From Bacillota bacterium (GTDB taxonomy: Bacteria; Bacillota; Clostridia; Christensenellales; Aristaeellaceae), in contig JAEZTD010000056.1 of assembly GCA_023443705.1 (NCBI GenBank), positions 1 to 8,067 of the forward strand: a DNA stretch of 8,067 nucleotides, read 5' to 3'. The notes below the pieces were generated by a model. It made no database searches, was not told where the DNA came from, and worked only from the letters and a program-made list of their open reading frames with translations. Shown one piece after another: positions 1-6,617 of the stretch. How positions within the stretch are numbered: position 1 is the stretch's first letter; each line of letters begins with the position of its first letter. A program made the position numbers and the translations under genes.

Positions 1-916
1 CCACAGTGGCGGTGATGGTACCAACGCTTAGGGCAGGGTCCATGCCCTTTAAGATCATGAACCCGCCCGCGCCGTAGATCAAAAGCGGGCCCGCCTGGGA
101 GAACATGCCCATCATCATCCTGAACCATTTGCCGGAGCGCTGTTCGCGCATGGTCCACAGCGAAACTTCCTCGTTGGTCTTCTTGAACTGCTCGAAATCC
201 TGATCCTCGCGGGTGAAGAGCTTGGTCAGCAGCGAGCCGCTGACCGACAGCGTCTCGTTGATGATCTGGTTGAGCTCATCCTGCTTCTTTTGCACCTTGG
301 CCAGCAGCTGCCAGCGGGTCTTGCCGACCTCCTTGGTGGGCAGGATGAGCAGCGGCAGCGCGCAGACGCCGAGCAGCGCCAGCTGCCAGCTCATCGAAAA
401 CAGCGCCACCATCGTGGTCACGACAACGGTGAAGTTCGAAAGAATGTTGGACATCGTGCTGGTGAGGACGTTGCTGACGCCGTTCATGTCGCCGTTCATG
501 CGGGTAACGATGTCGCCCTGCTTCTCGGTGGTAAAAAACGCGTGGGACATGCCCTGCAAATGCCGGTACATCTGGTTTTTCATATCGCAGACGATGTGCT
601 GCGCGATCCAGATGTTTATATAACTTTCAAGGACTCCGATCACCTGTCCCGCCACCAGCGCGGCGCCCGCGATCAGCATAAGCTCGATGAGCACCGTCAT
701 GTCCTTGCCGATGACCGCCTCGTCGACGATCCGCCCTGTTACGATGGACGGAATGAGGCCCAGAATCGAAGACGCAATGATGGCAAAGAACACCAGAAGC
801 AACTGCTTCCAATAGGGTTTCAGGTATGCGAAAATGCGCGACAAAAGCGCCCGCGTGATCTTCGGACGGTTTTTCTTTTCCTCTTCGGTCAGGAAGCCGC
901 GCGGCAGCCTCGCCAA
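1..916 (-). CDS. ABC exporter half-transporter, N-terminal part (3' end outside window)
   Basis: This is the membrane domain of a multidrug/lipid-type ABC exporter (MsbA/BmrA-like fused permease-ATPase). About 305 residues are visible and the reading frame is still open at position 1, so the ATPase domain is not seen. After a charged N-terminus, hydrophobic segments lie near residues 36-57, 76-97, 156-195 (probably two) and from about 275. Typical exporter motifs include 'FFTTEKQGDIVTRMNGD' near residues 127-143 and the coupling-helix region 'LTKLFTREDQDFEQF' near 230-243. I chose the TTG start at 914-916 because an AAGGGGGAG ribosome binding site lies 6 bases upstream; the frame stays open further upstream but no better start is seen. 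A good -10 box lies about 45 bp upstream, so this is its own transcription unit, separated from the transketolase operon by a terminator. The substrate cannot be told from sequence. The partner may be a second half-transporter outside the window. Confidence 0.9.
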   Translation of the reverse strand, partial: MARLPRGFLTEEEKKNRPKITRALLSRIFAYLKPYWKQLLLVFFAIIASSILGLIPSIVTGRIVDEAVIGKDMTVLIELMLIAGAALVAGQVIGVLESYINIWIAQHIVCDMKNQMYRHLQGMSHAFFTTEKQGDIVTRMNGDMNGVSNVLTSTMSNILSNFTVVVTTMVALFSMSWQLALLGVCALPLLILPTKEVGKTRWQLLAKVQKKQDELNQIINETLSVSGSLLTKLFTREDQDFEQFKKTNEEVSLWTMREQRSGKWFRMMMGMFSQAGPLLIYGAGGFMILKGMDPALSVGTITATV

Positions 917-922
917 AAAAAT

Positions 923-931
923 CTCCCCCTT
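923..931 (-). promoter_or_regulatory. Ribosome binding site that sets the TTG start of the ABC exporter
   Basis: On the minus strand AAGGGGGAG is followed by a 6-base T-rich spacer and then TTG. No ATG or GTG in the same frame has a comparable site, so this decides the unusual start codon. Confidence 0.7.
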
Positions 932-962
932 CGGGCGTACCCGGTGGATGTGCAATATTCTA

Positions 963-991
963 ATTATATCACAACCCGCCCCGGAATTAAA
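963..991 (-). promoter_or_regulatory. Sigma-70/SigA-type promoter of the ABC exporter
   Basis: The minus strand has a perfect TATAAT at 963-968 and a weaker TTTAAT at 986-991 with a 17-base spacer. Transcription would begin near 956, giving a leader of about 40 bases before the TTG start. The -10 box sits in a local AT-rich patch in otherwise GC-rich DNA. The -35 match is poor, so the promoter may be weak or helped by a regulator. Confidence 0.6.
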
Positions 992-1093
992 GTGGAGCGG
1001 GCCCAATAGATTGTGACACCTTGATTACGGTTGCCGTTATTCCCGATAAAATGACGGATGCCACGGCGATTTGCCCCGAAAAGGTGCGCATGC

Positions 1094-1119
1094 AAAAGGC
1101 CGCGCAATAAAACGCGGCC
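1094..1119 (-). terminator. Hairpin terminator closing the iol/transketolase operon
   Basis: In the minus-strand transcript a 7-bp perfect stem (GGCCGCG at 1113-1119 with CGCGGCC at 1098-1104) has an 8-base loop and is followed by TTTT (1094-1097). It begins 14 bases after the stop codon of the last transketolase gene and before the exporter promoter, as expected for an operon end. The U-tract is short, so termination may be partial. The rest of the gap (917-1133) holds the exporter promoter and RBS and nothing else I can support. Confidence 0.65.
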
Positions 1120-1133
1120 CACTCGGTATACAA

Positions 1134-2093
1134 TCAGCGCTTTCGTTTGATGGCGGCGCGCGCCTTTTCGCAGATGTGTTCGGCGGTCAGGCCGAAGCGC
1201 GACTGCAGGTAGTCCTGAGGGCCGACCTCTCCGAACTCGTCCTCAACGGCCACGTACTCAACAGGCGCGGGGTTTCGCCGCGCCAGCGCCTCGCTGACGG
1301 CGGCGTACAGGCCGCCCACCCGGTTGTGGTTTTCGGCGGTGACCACCGCACCCGTTTTCGAGACGGCGTCGACGAGCGCCTCCTCGTCCAGCGGCTTCAC
1401 GGTGAACATGTCCAGTACCGTCGCGCGGATGCCTTCCGCCTCAAGTTTTTCGGCCGCCTTGAGCGCCTCGCCCACCATCAGCCCACAGGCAACGATGGCG
1501 ACGTCCGCACCCTCTCGCAGCTTCACGGCCTTTCCGATGGGCAGCTCGGTGCCCTCGGCGTAGACCCGGAGGTTGTTTTTCCGCCCCACGCGGATGTACT
1601 TGACGCCGGGCCGGGATAGGCACTGGGGCAGCACGCTCTCCAGCATGGCGGTGTCCGTGATGTCGATGACCGTGGCGCCGGGCAGCGCACGGTAGAGCGC
1701 CATGTCCTCAAAGGGCATGTGGGTGCCGCCATTGAACGCCGCCGATACGCCGGGGTCGGTGCCGATGATGGTGATGTCGTTTCGCGCGTAGCCGGCGGAC
1801 AGAAACGCCTGGTCAAAGCACCGGCGGGACGCGAAGGGGCCGAAGGTGTGGGCGATGGGCTTGAACCCCGCCGACGCAAGGCCCGACGCGACGCCGATCA
1901 TGTTGGCCTCGGCGATGCCGCACTGGATCGCCCGGTCCGGGTGCTGACAGGCGTACTTGGCGGTGCCGATGCAGCTCATCAGGTCCGCGTCCAGATAGAT
2001 CGCGTCGGGGTCCGTGTCCAGAATGCCGGTGATGAGCGCGCCCAACACGTCCTTGAACGCGCGGGGGTCCATTTCGCCATTATAGACGATCAT
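1134..2093 (-). CDS. Split transketolase, C-terminal subunit (TPP pyrimidine-binding half)
   Basis: This 319-residue protein carries the pyrimidine-binding and C-terminal transketolase domains; it must pair with the product of the gene just upstream to make a two-carbon (glycolaldehyde) transferase. The catalytic glutamate lies in 'CGIAEANMIGVASGLA' (E62), followed by 'FGPFASRR' (residues 84-91) contacting the cofactor. The C-terminal domain starts near residue 185. The start overlaps the upstream stop (ATGA) and has a full AAGGAGGT site 8 bases upstream, so the two subunits should be translationally coupled. One oddity is the substrate-channel loop. Where usual transketolases have 'TH..' followed by 'GEDG.(T/S)H', this protein has 'TDPG' (D113) and 'FNGGTH' (N121, H125), which replaces the His and Asp that contact the sugar. 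This alignment is from memory. Split transketolases are often used in rare-sugar and inositol-type operons, so the substrate need not be a pentose phosphate. Confidence 0.93.
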   Translation of the reverse strand: MIVYNGEMDPRAFKDVLGALITGILDTDPDAIYLDADLMSCIGTAKYACQHPDRAIQCGIAEANMIGVASGLASAGFKPIAHTFGPFASRRCFDQAFLSAGYARNDITIIGTDPGVSAAFNGGTHMPFEDMALYRALPGATVIDITDTAMLESVLPQCLSRPGVKYIRVGRKNNLRVYAEGTELPIGKAVKLREGADVAIVACGLMVGEALKAAEKLEAEGIRATVLDMFTVKPLDEEALVDAVSKTGAVVTAENHNRVGGLYAAVSEALARRNPAPVEYVAVEDEFGEVGPQDYLQSRFGLTAEHICEKARAAIKRKR

Positions 2094-2938
2094 GCGTCCG
2101 CACCTCCTTCCAGCGCCGAAAGCTCCGCCCTGAGATCACTCAGCCAGCGGTCGCAGGTTTCCGGCGTCACATTCATCGAGTGGTTGGCCTGGGTCTCCTC
2201 GACCTCCCGGATGCCCGCGCCCTTTACGCCGTCCATCACGATGGCGTGGGGCGCGTCGCCGGACGCATCGCACCGGGCGATGGCCGCGCGCAGCGCGGCG
2301 ATGTCGCCGCCCGGCACCGTCTGGGCGTGAAAGCCAAAGGCGGTAAACTTCTTTTCGATGTCAAAGTTCTTCACAATGTCGCAGCAGCAGCCGTCCAACT
2401 GCTTTTTATTGTCGTCGATGAACCAAATCATGTTGGAAACCCCGCGGGACGCAGCCAGCATCGCCGCCTCCCACACCTGGCCCTCGTTGAGCTCGCCGTC
2501 GCCGACGACGAGGAAGGTGCGGCTGTCCAGGCCCTTCAGCCGGTCGCCCATCGCCATGCCCACCGCCAGCGATGTGCCCTGGCCCAAGGAGCCGGTGGTC
2601 ATGTCGATGCCGGGGGTCTTGTTCCGGTCGCAGTGGCTGGGGAAACGGGTCCCGGGCTGGTTGAGCGTCTTGATGTCGTCGTAGGGGAAGAAGCCCTGGA
2701 TTGCCAGCGCCGCGTACACGGCCGGGCCCGCGTGCCCCTTGGAGCACACCAGCTTGTCCCGCTCCGGCCAGCGGGGATCCTCCGGGCGGTAGCGCATTAC
2801 GTCGCCATAGAGCACGGCGAGCAGGTCGCACACGCTGAGCGCGCCGCCCACGTGGCCGAAACCCCGCGCCTTGAACGACTCCACTGCGCCGATGCGGATG
2901 CGCGTCGCCAATGCCTTCAGTTCTCGATCGGTCTTCAT
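2090..2938 (-). CDS. Split transketolase, N-terminal subunit (TPP diphosphate-binding half)
   Basis: This 282-residue protein is the diphosphate-binding half of a transketolase. Visible landmarks are 'FGHVGGALS' (residues 27-35), 'SKGHAGPAVYAALA' (66-79), 'TGSLGQGTSLAVGMA' (115-129), and the thiamine diphosphate/Mg signature opening with 'GDGELNEGQVWEAA' (146-159) and ending with 'DDNKKQLDG' (175-183, N177 the likely Mg ligand). The length is normal for split N-subunits. The ATG has an AAGGAG site with a suitable spacer. It follows larA by 38 bp, with a hairpin in that gap, and overlaps the C-subunit gene by 4 bp. Three cysteines in a row (184-186), just after the signature, are unusual. The partner is the C-subunit next door; the ketose donor is unknown and is inferred to be an inositol-derived keto acid. 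Confidence 0.94.
   Translation of the reverse strand: MKTDRELKALATRIRIGAVESFKARGFGHVGGALSVCDLLAVLYGDVMRYRPEDPRWPERDKLVCSKGHAGPAVYAALAIQGFFPYDDIKTLNQPGTRFPSHCDRNKTPGIDMTTGSLGQGTSLAVGMAMGDRLKGLDSRTFLVVGDGELNEGQVWEAAMLAASRGVSNMIWFIDDNKKQLDGCCCDIVKNFDIEKKFTAFGFHAQTVPGGDIAALRAAIARCDASGDAPHAIVMDGVKGAGIREVEETQANHSMNVTPETCDRWLSDLRAELSALEGGADA
2102..2109 (-). promoter_or_regulatory. Strong ribosome binding site inside the 3' end of the transketolase N-subunit gene
   Basis: AAGGAGGT on the minus strand is a full match to the anti-Shine-Dalgarno and sits 8 bases before the ATG at 2093. It lies inside the upstream gene, whose stop overlaps the ATG by 4 bases. This supports both the start choice and matched expression of the two subunits. 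Confidence 0.75.
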
Positions 2939-2954
2939 TTCTTTTCTCCTTGGC

Positions 2955-2973
2955 GCGCCGCTTTAAGCGGCGC
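2955..2973 (-). promoter_or_regulatory. Intercistronic hairpin between larA-like and transketolase genes
   Basis: GCGCCGC and GCGGCGC form a perfect 7-bp stem around a 5-base TTTAA centre (TTAAA in the transcript); counting the AT pairs, up to 9 bp. It begins 4 bases after the larA-like stop and ends shortly before the AAGGAG site of the next gene. No T-tract follows on the minus strand, so it is more likely an RNA processing or stability element, or a weak translational gate, than a terminator. Confidence 0.5.
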
Positions 2974-2976
2974 TCT

Positions 2977-4230
2977 TTACGATTTTGCGGCCTTCGGCAG
3001 CGTGGAGCCGCCGTAGGGCATGGCGAGGATCGTGGCGTCCGGGCCCAATTTCTGAAGCGCCGCGTCCAGCGCCGCCTGGGCGGAAGGGTAGGGCGTCAGG
3101 AAGATCTTGCGGACGAAGTCGTCCGCCAAATCGCTGACAAGGTAGATGTCCGCGTCCTGAAGCACCATCGCGATCGCCGCGGCCTTGTGCCCGCCGAGAC
3201 AAAAATCCCTTTGGATGCGCTCAATCATCGATTCCGGCGAGGGGGACTGCGTCATCCACGCCTCGAAGGTCTCCTCCCCCAGCCCCTCCCGGCAGGAGCC
3301 AATGAGGATCACCACGCCGCCCTTTTTCACGGCGTGCTTGGCGTTGTCCAGCGCCTTCTGTGTCTGGTACAGGTTCAGGTCCTTGGGCGAGCCGCCCTGG
3401 GATACCAGTACGATGTCGGCGCGCTCCGGGATGGCCTTCAAATAGAACTGATCCAGGAACCGGCAGCCCGCCCGGTGGGCCTTGACCGGGTCGCCCGCCA
3501 CCGCGCAGACAATTCTTTTATGCTCGTCCAGCACCACGTTCAGGATGAAATCGATGCCGACCATCCGCGCCGCTTCCTCGATGTCCTCCCGGAGCGGATT
3601 CCCGGCCAGCTTCCCGGCGCAGGCGTCGGGGTTCACCATCAGCGAATGGTTCCGCTGGATGGCCGCGCGGGTGGATACGCCCGGCATCAGCGCCTTCGCG
3701 CCGCCGGAATAACCAGCGAAGTAGTGGTACTCGATGTTGCCAAGGCACACGCGCCGGTCGGCCTCGGCCACGGCGCGGGTGAAGTCCACCGGCGTCCCTC
3801 GGGCGGTGACGCCAAAATGCACGCAGTCGTCCGGGTCGGAGTCCACGCAGCGGATTTCCCGGAAGGCCCTGTCGCCGGCCAGTTTTTTGATCTCCGCCTC
3901 CGTCTGGCGTCGGTGGACGCCCAGGCCGAACACCAGCGTGATGTCCTCCGGCTTCACGCCCCCGGCATAGAGTTCGTCGAGGATCGCCGGCATCACCTGA
4001 TACGTGGGCATGGGCCGTGTCGCGTCGCTGGTGACGACGGCCACCTTCTCGCCCGGGCGGACGATCTCCCGAAGCGGCGGCGAATCGACGGGGTACCGAA
4101 GCGCTTCGGCCACCGCGTCGGTGCCGGTTTTCCCCAGCTTCATCGCGTTGGGTGCCAGGATGCCCAGAACGTTATCGTCCGGCGCTTCCACCGTCTCAAC
4201 GCCGTCTCCAAAACCGAATTTAAGTCGCAT
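2977..4230 (-). CDS. larA: LarA-family nickel-pincer 2-hydroxyacid racemase/epimerase
   Basis: This 417-residue protein has the length and motifs of the lactate racemase (LarA) superfamily. These enzymes use the nickel-pincer nucleotide cofactor to move a hydride at the alpha carbon of a 2-hydroxy acid. Visible are 'SDATRP' (68-73), 'GVHRRQT' with H106, 'YHYFAGYSGGAK' with H169 and K179 (the lysine that holds the cofactor in LarA), 'NHSLM' with H195, and 'YQTQK' (Y288, Q289, K292), matching the Y294/Q295/K298 set of the Lactiplantibacillus enzyme. All key residues are kept, so it should be active if LarB, LarC and LarE are made elsewhere. Family members include lactate, malate and other 2-hydroxyacid racemases and a gluconate epimerase, so 'larA' names the family, not the substrate. 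The start overlaps pgk by 11 bp and has a GGGAG site 6 bases upstream. From context I infer a D-malate to L-malate role; sugar-acid epimerase is the main alternative. Confidence 0.9.
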   Translation of the reverse strand: MRLKFGFGDGVETVEAPDDNVLGILAPNAMKLGKTGTDAVAEALRYPVDSPPLREIVRPGEKVAVVTSDATRPMPTYQVMPAILDELYAGGVKPEDITLVFGLGVHRRQTEAEIKKLAGDRAFREIRCVDSDPDDCVHFGVTARGTPVDFTRAVAEADRRVCLGNIEYHYFAGYSGGAKALMPGVSTRAAIQRNHSLMVNPDACAGKLAGNPLREDIEEAARMVGIDFILNVVLDEHKRIVCAVAGDPVKAHRAGCRFLDQFYLKAIPERADIVLVSQGGSPKDLNLYQTQKALDNAKHAVKKGGVVILIGSCREGLGEETFEAWMTQSPSPESMIERIQRDFCLGGHKAAAIAMVLQDADIYLVSDLADDFVRKIFLTPYPSAQAALDAALQKLGPDATILAMPYGGSTLPKAAKS

Positions 4231-5494
4231 GCTTCTCTCCCTCAGCCGGGAACGCCGCGGCCGCGTGCCTGAGCGCCTTGACGACCGGCAGCTCCTCGCC
4301 GGTCAAAAAGCGGATCAGCGCGCCGCCGCCGGTGCAGATGTAGCCGATCTTCCCGGTCACCTTGAACTTCTTGGCCGCGGTCACGCTGTCGCCGCCGCCG
4401 ACCACCGTGTACGCGCCGGTCTCGGCCAGCGCTTCCCAGACGATGCGGGTGCCCGCTTCGGTCTCTGGCTTTTCAAACACGCCCATGGGCCCGTTGACGA
4501 AAACTGTCCTCGCGCCGCGGATGATCTCTGCGTATTGTATCGCGGCATCCTCGCCGATGTCAAGCGCGCCGATGTCCTCGGGAACCGCGCCGACCTTTGC
4601 CTCCCGCCGCGCGCCGTTTTCAAGGTAGGCGAGGCTCTCCGGCAGGCGGATTTTGCCCGCGTACTTTTCAAGCAGCACCTTTGCGTCCGCGATAAACCTC
4701 TCGTAGCCGCTGCTTTCGATAAACTCTCTGCTGCCGCGCCCGATCTCCGCGCCCTTGGCCGCCAGAAGGATGTTGCCGACGAGGCCGCCGGTCAGCACGC
4801 AATCGGCCGCCCCGCTTTTAAGCACCGTGCCCAGCATCAAAAACGCGTCCGACACCTTCGCGCCGCCCAGCACAAACACCGCGGGACGCGCGGGGCATTC
4901 CATCAGCTCCGAGATCACGCAGTATTCCTTTTCAAACAGGAGGCCCATGGCGCTTGGCAGCACCTGCTCAAAGCCGCACAGCGAGGGCTGATCCCGGTGG
5001 GCGGCGGCAAATGCGTCACACACAAACAGATCGTGAAGCGGCGCGAGCTTTCGGACGACCTCGGTTTCCGCCTGCTGGGCGTGGGTGAGTTTCAGGTTCA
5101 TTTCGAAGAGCGTCTGCTCCTCGGCGCAAAAGCGCACGTTGTCAAGCAGCAGCGCCTCGCCGGGCTTCAGCTGGCCAATCGCCGCGCGCGCCGCGGGTCC
5201 GGTAACGTCGTCCACAAATCTGACCGTCTGCCCCAATAAGTCCGTCAGCACCTTCGCGTGGGGCTCGGTGGTGAAAAAGTTCTGGTATTCGATGTCGCTG
5301 CCCTGGTGCGCTAGAATCGTCAGCTTCGCGCCCCTGTCCAGAAGGTATTTCAGCGTCGGCACGCAAGCCTCGATGCGCGCGGTGCTTTTCAGCCCGCCCG
5401 TGGCACGGTCCACCGGCTGGTTGATGTCCACGCGGCAGACGACGGCCTTTCCGTTTACGTCGAACTCGTCCAGCGTGCGAATGCCAAAGCGCAT
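4220..5494 (-). CDS. pgk: Archaeal-type phosphoglycerate kinase homologue, probably with an altered substrate
   Basis: The protein (424 residues from the chosen start) is an acyl-phosphate:ADP phosphotransferase of the phosphoglycerate kinase fold, in its archaeal branch. Features include 'RVDINQP' (21-27, D23 and N25), R40, 'LAHQG' (61-65), 'DNVRF' (R121), 'DAFAAAHRDQPS' (R167), 'GGAKVSD' (K213), 'NGPMGVFE' (334-341), 'GGGDS' (366-370) and 'TGGGA'. The substrate-phosphate arginine or lysine usual in 'HxxR/KP' is a serine here (S66), and the usual His before 'STGGGA' is a tyrosine (Y385, 'GYICTGGGA'). The core for ATP formation looks intact, so I expect kinase activity on a modified acyl phosphate. 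Two in-frame ATGs exist, at 5500 and 5494; I chose 5494 because the AAAGGAGG site is 8 bases from it but only 2 from the first. The gene follows gap by 52 bp and overlaps larA. A second, housekeeping pgk probably exists elsewhere. Confidence 0.9.
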   Translation of the reverse strand: MRFGIRTLDEFDVNGKAVVCRVDINQPVDRATGGLKSTARIEACVPTLKYLLDRGAKLTILAHQGSDIEYQNFFTTEPHAKVLTDLLGQTVRFVDDVTGPAARAAIGQLKPGEALLLDNVRFCAEEQTLFEMNLKLTHAQQAETEVVRKLAPLHDLFVCDAFAAAHRDQPSLCGFEQVLPSAMGLLFEKEYCVISELMECPARPAVFVLGGAKVSDAFLMLGTVLKSGAADCVLTGGLVGNILLAAKGAEIGRGSREFIESSGYERFIADAKVLLEKYAGKIRLPESLAYLENGARREAKVGAVPEDIGALDIGEDAAIQYAEIIRGARTVFVNGPMGVFEKPETEAGTRIVWEALAETGAYTVVGGGDSVTAAKKFKVTGKIGYICTGGGALIRFLTGEELPVVKALRHAAAAFPAEGEKHAT

Positions 5495-5502
5495 GCGCAT
5501 CC

Positions 5503-5510
5503 CCTCCTTT
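5503..5510 (-). promoter_or_regulatory. Ribosome binding site deciding the pgk start
   Basis: AAAGGAGG on the minus strand leaves 2 bases to the ATG at 5498-5500 and 8 bases to the in-frame ATG at 5492-5494. The 8-base spacing is the normal one, so the second ATG is preferred. The shorter N-terminus also fits archaeal PGK length better. Confidence 0.6.
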
Positions 5511-5517
5511 GAACGAA

Positions 5518-5541
5518 GGCGGGGGAGTCGCCTCCCCCGCC
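5518..5541 (-). promoter_or_regulatory. Strong GNRA-capped hairpin between gap and pgk
   Basis: A perfect 10-bp stem (GGCGGGGGAG with CTCCCCCGCC) has a 4-base loop that reads GCGA in the minus-strand transcript, a stable GNRA tetraloop. It begins 11 bases after the gap stop and ends 7 bases before the pgk ribosome binding site. It is followed by TTCGTTC, a poor U-tract. It could be a leaky attenuator or, more likely, an mRNA-stabilising element that raises gap output relative to the genes downstream. Confidence 0.6.
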
Positions 5542-5552
5542 GCCGGTCGGCT

Positions 5553-6587
5553 TTATTTGAATTTTCCGATGTTCAGGTATTTATTGGTTTCGGCGGTGCC
5601 TTCTTCGCGGGTCAACTGCATCTTCACGGCCGCGCGCACCGCGTCGATCGTCTCCGGGATGGTGACCGACTCCTGCGGAATGTTGATGGCGAACATGATG
5701 TCGTTTCCGGACTCCACCACGCTGTCGGACCAAAGCCCGATCTCGTACATGTCGCCCCGGGTGTTGCCGAGGTCGCGGGCGTACTTGAAGAAGCTGGCGT
5801 TGCCCATGAAGCCCTCGTCAATGGAAACCACGCGGATGCGCGGGTGCGCCTGGAAGCACTCGAGCGCCTGCGCCCGGGTGATCTTCTTTCCATCCTTTCC
5901 GCTGGCCAGCACCGTAATGATGTGGCCGTGGGTGACCGGCGTGTGGACGAGGATGCCCGTGGCCTCCACATGGGGCATGATGGTCATCAGGTCCACCGCC
6001 TGATGGGACGGCGCCTTGTCCATCTGCAGCGCGTTGGTCAGCCCGCGGTGGTAATCGCCGGGGTCGGCCACGCGGCGGATGATGGTAATGGCGACCTTCG
6101 AAACGCCGACGGCGCGGTCCAGCGCGTCCACCGCGCGGATGAGGCCGGTGGTGTTGCAGCTGGTCAACTTCAGGTAGTCCGCGCCGACGCCCTTTTCATA
6201 GTTGGCGTAGCCGTGAAAGAATACGTCCGCGACGGAATTCTTCTCGCCCCCCTGGAACACCGCCTTGACGCCTGCCGCCTCGTAGAGCGCCTTGTTTTTC
6301 GCGCCGACGCCGCCGGGGGACGAGTCCAGCATCACGTCCACCTTGCCAATCAGGTCATGAAACGTCCCGGTCACAGGAATAGAAAGCGCGTCGAAGGCCG
6401 CCCTGTCCGCGCCGTCCACGAGGTACAGATCGTAGGGCATGCCCTTTTCCTTCAGCGCGCGAACCGCAAGGGTCGGGGCGAGGTCGGCCACGCCGACGAG
6501 CTCCATGTCGCCCTGCAGCGCCACACCGTCCGCGAGCCGCTGCCCGATGGTGCCGTAGCCCGCCACGCCCACTCTGATCTTTTTCAT
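5553..6587 (-). CDS. gap: Archaeal-type (type II) phosphorylating glyceraldehyde-3-phosphate dehydrogenase homologue
   Basis: This 344-residue enzyme belongs to the archaeal type II GAPDH family, which oxidises an aldehyde to an acyl phosphate with NAD(P) and phosphate. Visible are the Rossmann motif 'GYGTIGQR' (10-17), 'DSSPGGVGAKN' (88-98), 'FQGGEK' (111-116), the catalytic cysteine in 'SCNTTGL' (C144), 'IRRVADP' (170-176), 'PSHQ' (193-196; archaeal enzymes I recall have 'PSHH') and 'VTHGHII' (H220, H222). At the end of the second strand 'VADLAP' has an aspartate (D35) where NADP-using archaeal enzymes carry lysine, suggesting NAD as cofactor. The ATG has a GGAGG site 7 bases upstream. The archaeal-type pgk follows, so an acyl phosphate can be used at once for ATP formation. 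The 206-bp gap to iolG contains a structured repeat. Ordinary bacterial glycolysis uses type I GAPDH, so a specialised substrate is inferred. Confidence 0.92.
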   Translation of the reverse strand: MKKIRVGVAGYGTIGQRLADGVALQGDMELVGVADLAPTLAVRALKEKGMPYDLYLVDGADRAAFDALSIPVTGTFHDLIGKVDVMLDSSPGGVGAKNKALYEAAGVKAVFQGGEKNSVADVFFHGYANYEKGVGADYLKLTSCNTTGLIRAVDALDRAVGVSKVAITIIRRVADPGDYHRGLTNALQMDKAPSHQAVDLMTIMPHVEATGILVHTPVTHGHIITVLASGKDGKKITRAQALECFQAHPRIRVVSIDEGFMGNASFFKYARDLGNTRGDMYEIGLWSDSVVESGNDIMFAINIPQESVTIPETIDAVRAAVKMQLTREEGTAETNKYLNIGKFK

Positions 6588-6617
6588 ATCAATTCCTCCG
6601 ATCCTTATAGCAAGTAA

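Noticed and set aside
1029..1067. Second hairpin in the transketolase-exporter gap
   Set aside because: Only an imperfect 9 of 11 pairing with a 12-base loop and no T-tract; not distinguishable from chance.
2911..4272. Long open frame on the plus strand (453 codons) opposite larA
   Set aside because: It is the complement of a clear LarA-family gene in GC-rich DNA; its protein is Arg/His/Gly-rich without motifs. Similar plus-strand frames at 290-1009, 4004-5239, 5085-6617 and 6710-7660 were rejected for the same reason.
4220..6587. Housekeeping glycolytic gap-pgk operon
   Set aside because: Archaeal-type branches, altered substrate residues in PGK, and a setting between iol genes and a LarA/split-transketolase set argue for a dedicated catabolic role instead.
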